Shown in pieces: positions 61,183-64,000 of a DNA stretch of 64,000 nucleotides. The translations under genes and the position numbers were made by a program. The stretch lies in contig NZ_RHJS01000002.1 in the NCBI RefSeq assembly GCF_003885045.1, positions 3,286,001-3,350,000 of the forward strand, written 5' to 3'. The DNA comes from Schaedlerella arabinosiphila (GTDB lineage: Bacteria; Bacillota; Clostridia; Lachnospirales; Lachnospiraceae). Each line of letters starts with the position of its first letter. Position 1 is the stretch's first letter. The notes below the pieces were generated by a model. It saw nothing but the letters and a program-made list of their open reading frames with translations. It had not been told where the DNA came from and ran no database searches.

Positions 61183-62077
61183 CCAACCTCCTTTTCAATG
61201 CCCGGATAAACAGAAAGCCGGTCAGGGCGCAGAGCGCCAGCAGGATCAATATGCAGATCAGGTCGTTGAAATAGACCGGCGCCATCCAGTATCTGGGATT
61301 CAGAAATAAAAACCTGCGGAAGTATCTCTCCTGAAATACGCTCAGCACGTAATACAGGACAAACGGCACTGCATACGCCAGATACCGGCTGCGGGTCACA
61401 ATTGCGGCAAATCCGCCTGCCATCGCCCACAAGGCCCCGTTTAAAAACCCTCTCGGGAAGCTCACAAGTACCTGCAGCAGTACCGTTGAAAATGCCGGCC
61501 CTCCCCCGCCCAATACCGGGATATCCCCGAAAACAAGGACGCTGATCCCCAGCATCAGCAGCATGGAGACGCTGAGCATCAGCCCGCCGGAGAGGATCAG
61601 CCCTGCTGCCTTCCCCGCAAGGTATTGTTTTTTCCCCGTCCGCACGCAGCTAAACAGGGCAAATCTGCTGTGAAGCTCCTGCTCCGCCTCCCCGCCTGCC
61701 GCAAATGTAACAGCGATGGGAACAAAGAGAAGCGTATGTTCTCCGCCGGAGCAAAAGGAATACGCCAGAAACCACCCCGGCCCTTCCCTGGAACCGCCTG
61801 AATCCAGCAGGAACTGCAGGTGTGTCTGTTCCGACACCAGCGCGGCAGCCAGAATCAGCAGCACCCCCGCCCAAAAACGCAGGTTCAGGATATGGTTTTT
61901 CAATTCAGCCTTTAACATATACCACATCCCCTTCTTGTCCGACCGTTCCATGTTCCTGCTTAGTTGCTCCATTTTCCTGTCCGGCCGTTCCATGTTCCTG
62001 CTTCGCTTCTCCATTATGCTGTCCGGCCGTTCCATATCCCTGCTCAGTTGCTCCATTTTCCCGTCCGATAGTTTCAT
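61172..62077 (-). CDS. ABC-2 type permease, copy A, with 42-bp repeats at its 5' end
   Basis: A 301-residue membrane protein. Residues about 50-301 match the paralogue at 58,422 (LHSRFALFSCVRTGKKQYL, FPRGFLNGALWAMAGGFAAI, YLAYAVPFVLYYVLSVFQER). The first 50 residues are three 14-residue repeats (MERPDRKMEQLSRN-type) encoded by an exact 42-bp tandem array. The ATG at 62,077 forms an ATGA overlap with the upstream lipoprotein stop and has GGAGGTG about 12 nt before it. An internal ATG at 61,918 with AAGGGG is a possible second start that skips the repeats. Confidence 0.82.
   Translation of the reverse strand: MKLSDGKMEQLSRDMERPDSIMEKRSRNMERPDRKMEQLSRNMERSDKKGMWYMLKAELKNHILNLRFWAGVLLILAAALVSEQTHLQFLLDSGGSREGPGWFLAYSFCSGGEHTLLFVPIAVTFAAGGEAEQELHSRFALFSCVRTGKKQYLAGKAAGLILSGGLMLSVSMLLMLGISVLVFGDIPVLGGGGPAFSTVLLQVLVSFPRGFLNGALWAMAGGFAAIVTRSRYLAYAVPFVLYYVLSVFQERYFRRFLFLNPRYWMAPVYFNDLICILILLALCALTGFLFIRALKRRLDDA
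61937..62062 (-). repeat. 42-bp tandem repeat, three units
   Basis: Units 61,937-61,978, 61,979-62,020 and 62,021-62,062, plus an 8-bp start of a fourth. In frame (14 residues each) within the permease gene. Confidence 0.9.
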
Positions 62078-63597
62078 TCTGCAATGGCACCTCCATCCAT
62101 CCCGTTGATTGTAACCTGAAAGCCTGCAAAGTCCCGGATGTCCCCATCCAGTCCCGAGCCCTCCATCACCTCGAAGTTCCAGGCCGGAACCAGCCAGGCA
62201 TTCTCCGGCTTATCAAAGGCAGTCACATAAGTGTACCTCAGCTTAGCAGAGGTCACCTGGAATCGGAAATTGGTTTTATCTTCTTCCGGCTGTCCCTTGC
62301 CCAGGTAGTAATAATAGATCTGCTCAAACAGCCGTTCCTGTATGCTGTCAAATGGAAGCAGCTTCACATGTTCCGCGATGACCGCCTCCTCCTCACACAT
62401 TCCCGTCCAGGAAAACGCTTTCACCCCTTCCTCCGTGACCGTAATCGACACGGTTTCTACCGGGAAGGGAGAGGTATAACTGTCCGCGGCCTCCTCTGCG
62501 GCTGACCCGCCGGCCCGTTCCGCGGAAATCCCTCCGTATGCGCGGGTAAACACATACCGATATGCGGCCCTCGCCTCCTCCGGTTTTGCCTGCCAGAAAA
62601 AATCCCCCGGCTCTGCGTATCTCACATCCGGCATTTCCTCCTCCGGAAACCATAGTGTCCGGTCTGCCGACAGAAGCTCCATCTCCGGCACACCCAGGTC
62701 TTTCATGACCTGTTCCGCCTGTTTCTGCCCCTCTTCCGCGGAAAATGTCTCCTGCTCCAGGGCATCCTGGTATTGCCCCAGCAAATCCCGAAACTGCTCC
62801 TGATATCCGCTGGTATCCGTAATAAACTCATTCATTGCCGCATACCGCTGGATTTCTTCCAGATCATAACGGTCTGTTCCGGTTATCCAGGTAAACCTGC
62901 TGCAGTTGGCGATCTTTGGATCATAACATTCCGCCTCGATATGCGACAGCCTGCCCTTCCCCACATCCGCCGCAAAAAAAGCTTCCGCATCCGGAATCTG
63001 CTCCTTCTCCACGCCCAGCTTATAAGCCCAGCTATTGGCCGCCTCCCCGGCCGCGTCCGCTGTTTTCTTCTGAAATTTCACTTCCGCCGTTTCATCCCGG
63101 CCAGGTTTCTCCGGCGCAAGACGGACAGCCTCCTCCAAACTGCTCTTCTTTTCAAGAAATGACCCCAGTACAGGGTTTGCGTAGACCCCTTCCTTTTGGT
63201 CAATCCGATCCTTCACATTCTGGAACACCTCCTTTGTATCAGCCTGGGGCACATAAAGCTCCTCCCCATTTGCAAAATACGCCGTAAACCTTTCCAGTTC
63301 CTTCTGGGTCATCGAATGGTTTTTCATTTCCACTACTGGCAAATTTTCCGTTTCCAGCTTTCCCATCTCCAGATCCGCCAGAATCGTTACCCTGTCATTG
63401 CTCTTCTTCTCCGACACGCTCCAGTGCCCCGGCAGATCAACCTCCTGCAGTTCCCCCGGCTCCAGAGGTTCGGCCATAAGCTCCTCACTCAGGCCCTCCG
63501 CTTTACTGGCCACCGAACTTTGATCCGGCGTCGCCTGACAGCCGGAAAAAAGAAGGATACCTGCTGTGAACATGGTAACTATTTTTGCTGTTTTCAT
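62074..63597 (-). CDS. Lipoprotein of ABC exporter operon
   Basis: A 507-residue lipoprotein. The signal MKTAKIVTMFTAGILLFSGC has the lipobox FSGC with Cys at about residue 20. The mature part has VSKAEGLSEELMAEPLEPGE, DRVTILADLEMGKLE, LYVPQADTKEVFQNVKDRID, an Ala/Glu-rich middle, SPFPVETVSITVTEEGVKAF, and the closing FDKPENAWLVPAWNFEV and TINGMDGGAIAE. The closing block recalls the LVPVWDFF/TINAADG end of the plus-strand lipoproteins. AAGGAAGG precedes the ATG. First gene of the minus-strand operon; possibly a substrate-binding or resistance lipoprotein. Confidence 0.88.
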   Translation of the reverse strand: MKTAKIVTMFTAGILLFSGCQATPDQSSVASKAEGLSEELMAEPLEPGELQEVDLPGHWSVSEKKSNDRVTILADLEMGKLETENLPVVEMKNHSMTQKELERFTAYFANGEELYVPQADTKEVFQNVKDRIDQKEGVYANPVLGSFLEKKSSLEEAVRLAPEKPGRDETAEVKFQKKTADAAGEAANSWAYKLGVEKEQIPDAEAFFAADVGKGRLSHIEAECYDPKIANCSRFTWITGTDRYDLEEIQRYAAMNEFITDTSGYQEQFRDLLGQYQDALEQETFSAEEGQKQAEQVMKDLGVPEMELLSADRTLWFPEEEMPDVRYAEPGDFFWQAKPEEARAAYRYVFTRAYGGISAERAGGSAAEEAADSYTSPFPVETVSITVTEEGVKAFSWTGMCEEEAVIAEHVKLLPFDSIQERLFEQIYYYYLGKGQPEEDKTNFRFQVTSAKLRYTYVTAFDKPENAWLVPAWNFEVMEGSGLDGDIRDFAGFQVTINGMDGGAIAE

Positions 63598-63634
63598 AAA
63601 TTCAGCCTTCCTTTCTCAAGCTTTATGCAGTGAT

Positions 63635-63663
63635 TTTAAAGTATATAGCAGGTATACAGTCAA
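63635..63663 (-). promoter_or_regulatory. Promoter of the ABC exporter operon
   Basis: On the minus strand TTGACT (63,658-63,663), a 17-bp spacer and TTTAAA (63,635-63,640), followed by the lipoprotein RBS and ATG. Confidence 0.6.
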
Positions 63664-63791
63664 GTAATTCCTTAAAAAAACCGGTGAATCATAGTAGAAT
63701 TTTCCTTTTTATCATGATAAGATGTAACTGTTCAGAAGGGTAGTCCGAAGATGATCCGCCGCACAGAAGTCGGCAGAGGAGGAGTGTTACA

Positions 63792-64000
63792 GTGGGAAAG
63801 ATATTTAATGTGACGGGACCATGCATCCCTCAAAAGCATTATATGGCAGACATAACAGAATGCATCCGGCAGATACGAAAGATGATAGACGCCGGAGCGT
63901 ATTTCACAATAAACCGCGCCCGCCAGTATGGAAAAACGACTACGCTGGCGGCATTGGATAAAGCACTGGAAGAGGATTATCTTGTGATCTGGCTTGATTT
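63792..64000 (+). CDS. AAA-ATPase (partial, runs off right edge)
   Basis: The GTG at 63,792 has GAGGAG about 8 nt upstream. The first 69 residues (IFNVTGPCIPQKHYMADITE, AGAYFTINRARQYGKTTTLA) closely match the start of the AAA-ATPase/PDDEXK protein encoded at 43,945-45,555, including the NRARQYGKTT P-loop. It is therefore another member of that family; the rest lies outside the window. Confidence 0.85.
   Translation, partial: MGKIFNVTGPCIPQKHYMADITECIRQIRKMIDAGAYFTINRARQYGKTTTLAALDKALEEDYLVIWLD

Overview
The window looks like a chromosome segment of a gut-type clostridium, most likely Lachnospiraceae. The basis is indirect: Gram-positive ribosome binding sites (GGAGG/AAGGAG), lipoboxes with no outer-membrane genes, SbcD/SbcC, MATE, Uma2, Rpn and AAA-ATPase/PD-(D/E)XK proteins of the kind common in that family, and a codon style typical of moderately GC-rich clostridia. 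No rRNA, tRNA or CRISPR array was seen.

Layout. (1) 1-3,950 is an AT-rich, decayed accessory strip. It holds a toxin remnant with an intact XRE antitoxin and a Uma2 nuclease, a serine-recombinase tail, and two near-identical promoter/terminator frames that each enclose a different small-protein gene. (2) 3,955-9,018 is sbcD-sbcC. (3) 9,285-10,693 is an ATPase fragment and an Rpn-family nuclease. (4) 10,988-42,583, all on the minus strand, is the centrepiece: a complete accessory Sec (SecA2/SecY2) export and glycosylation island for a 1,726-residue serine-rich repeat protein (SRRP). (5) 42,745-46,913 is a serine recombinase with flanking repeats, an AAA-ATPase/nuclease, a VOC protein, and a RelB-like antitoxin overlapping a truncated Fic gene. 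(6) 47,113-48,477 is a MATE exporter. (7) 48,670-57,478 (plus strand) is an envelope operon: RCC1-repeat membrane protein, response regulator, histidine kinase, two paralogous lipoproteins and an L,D-transpeptidase. (8) 57,717-63,597 (minus strand) is an ABC-2 type exporter operon with duplicated permease and lipoprotein genes, one lipoprotein copy being broken. (9) A second AAA-ATPase gene runs off the right edge.

How the island should work, from family knowledge. The SRRP is O-glycosylated in the cytoplasm by GtfA/GtfB pairs, extended by Gtf3-like and GT2 enzymes, possibly decorated by the FrhB/pyruvyl-transferase fusion, O-acetylated by Asp2, and exported by SecA2-Asp1-Asp2-Asp3 through SecY2. 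Unlike the streptococcal and staphylococcal loci it carries three GtfA-like and four GtfB-like proteins. The SRRP has no LPXTG motif and is followed, with a 1-nt overlap, by a previously unannotated 48-residue membrane protein. Immediately upstream sit a diguanylate-cyclase-like protein with GGDHF instead of GGDEF and a winged-helix/BTAD regulator; the two share a second, degenerate C-terminal domain. The accessory Sec island is the strongest candidate for an undescribed variant system. The twin small-gene frames at the left are the second.
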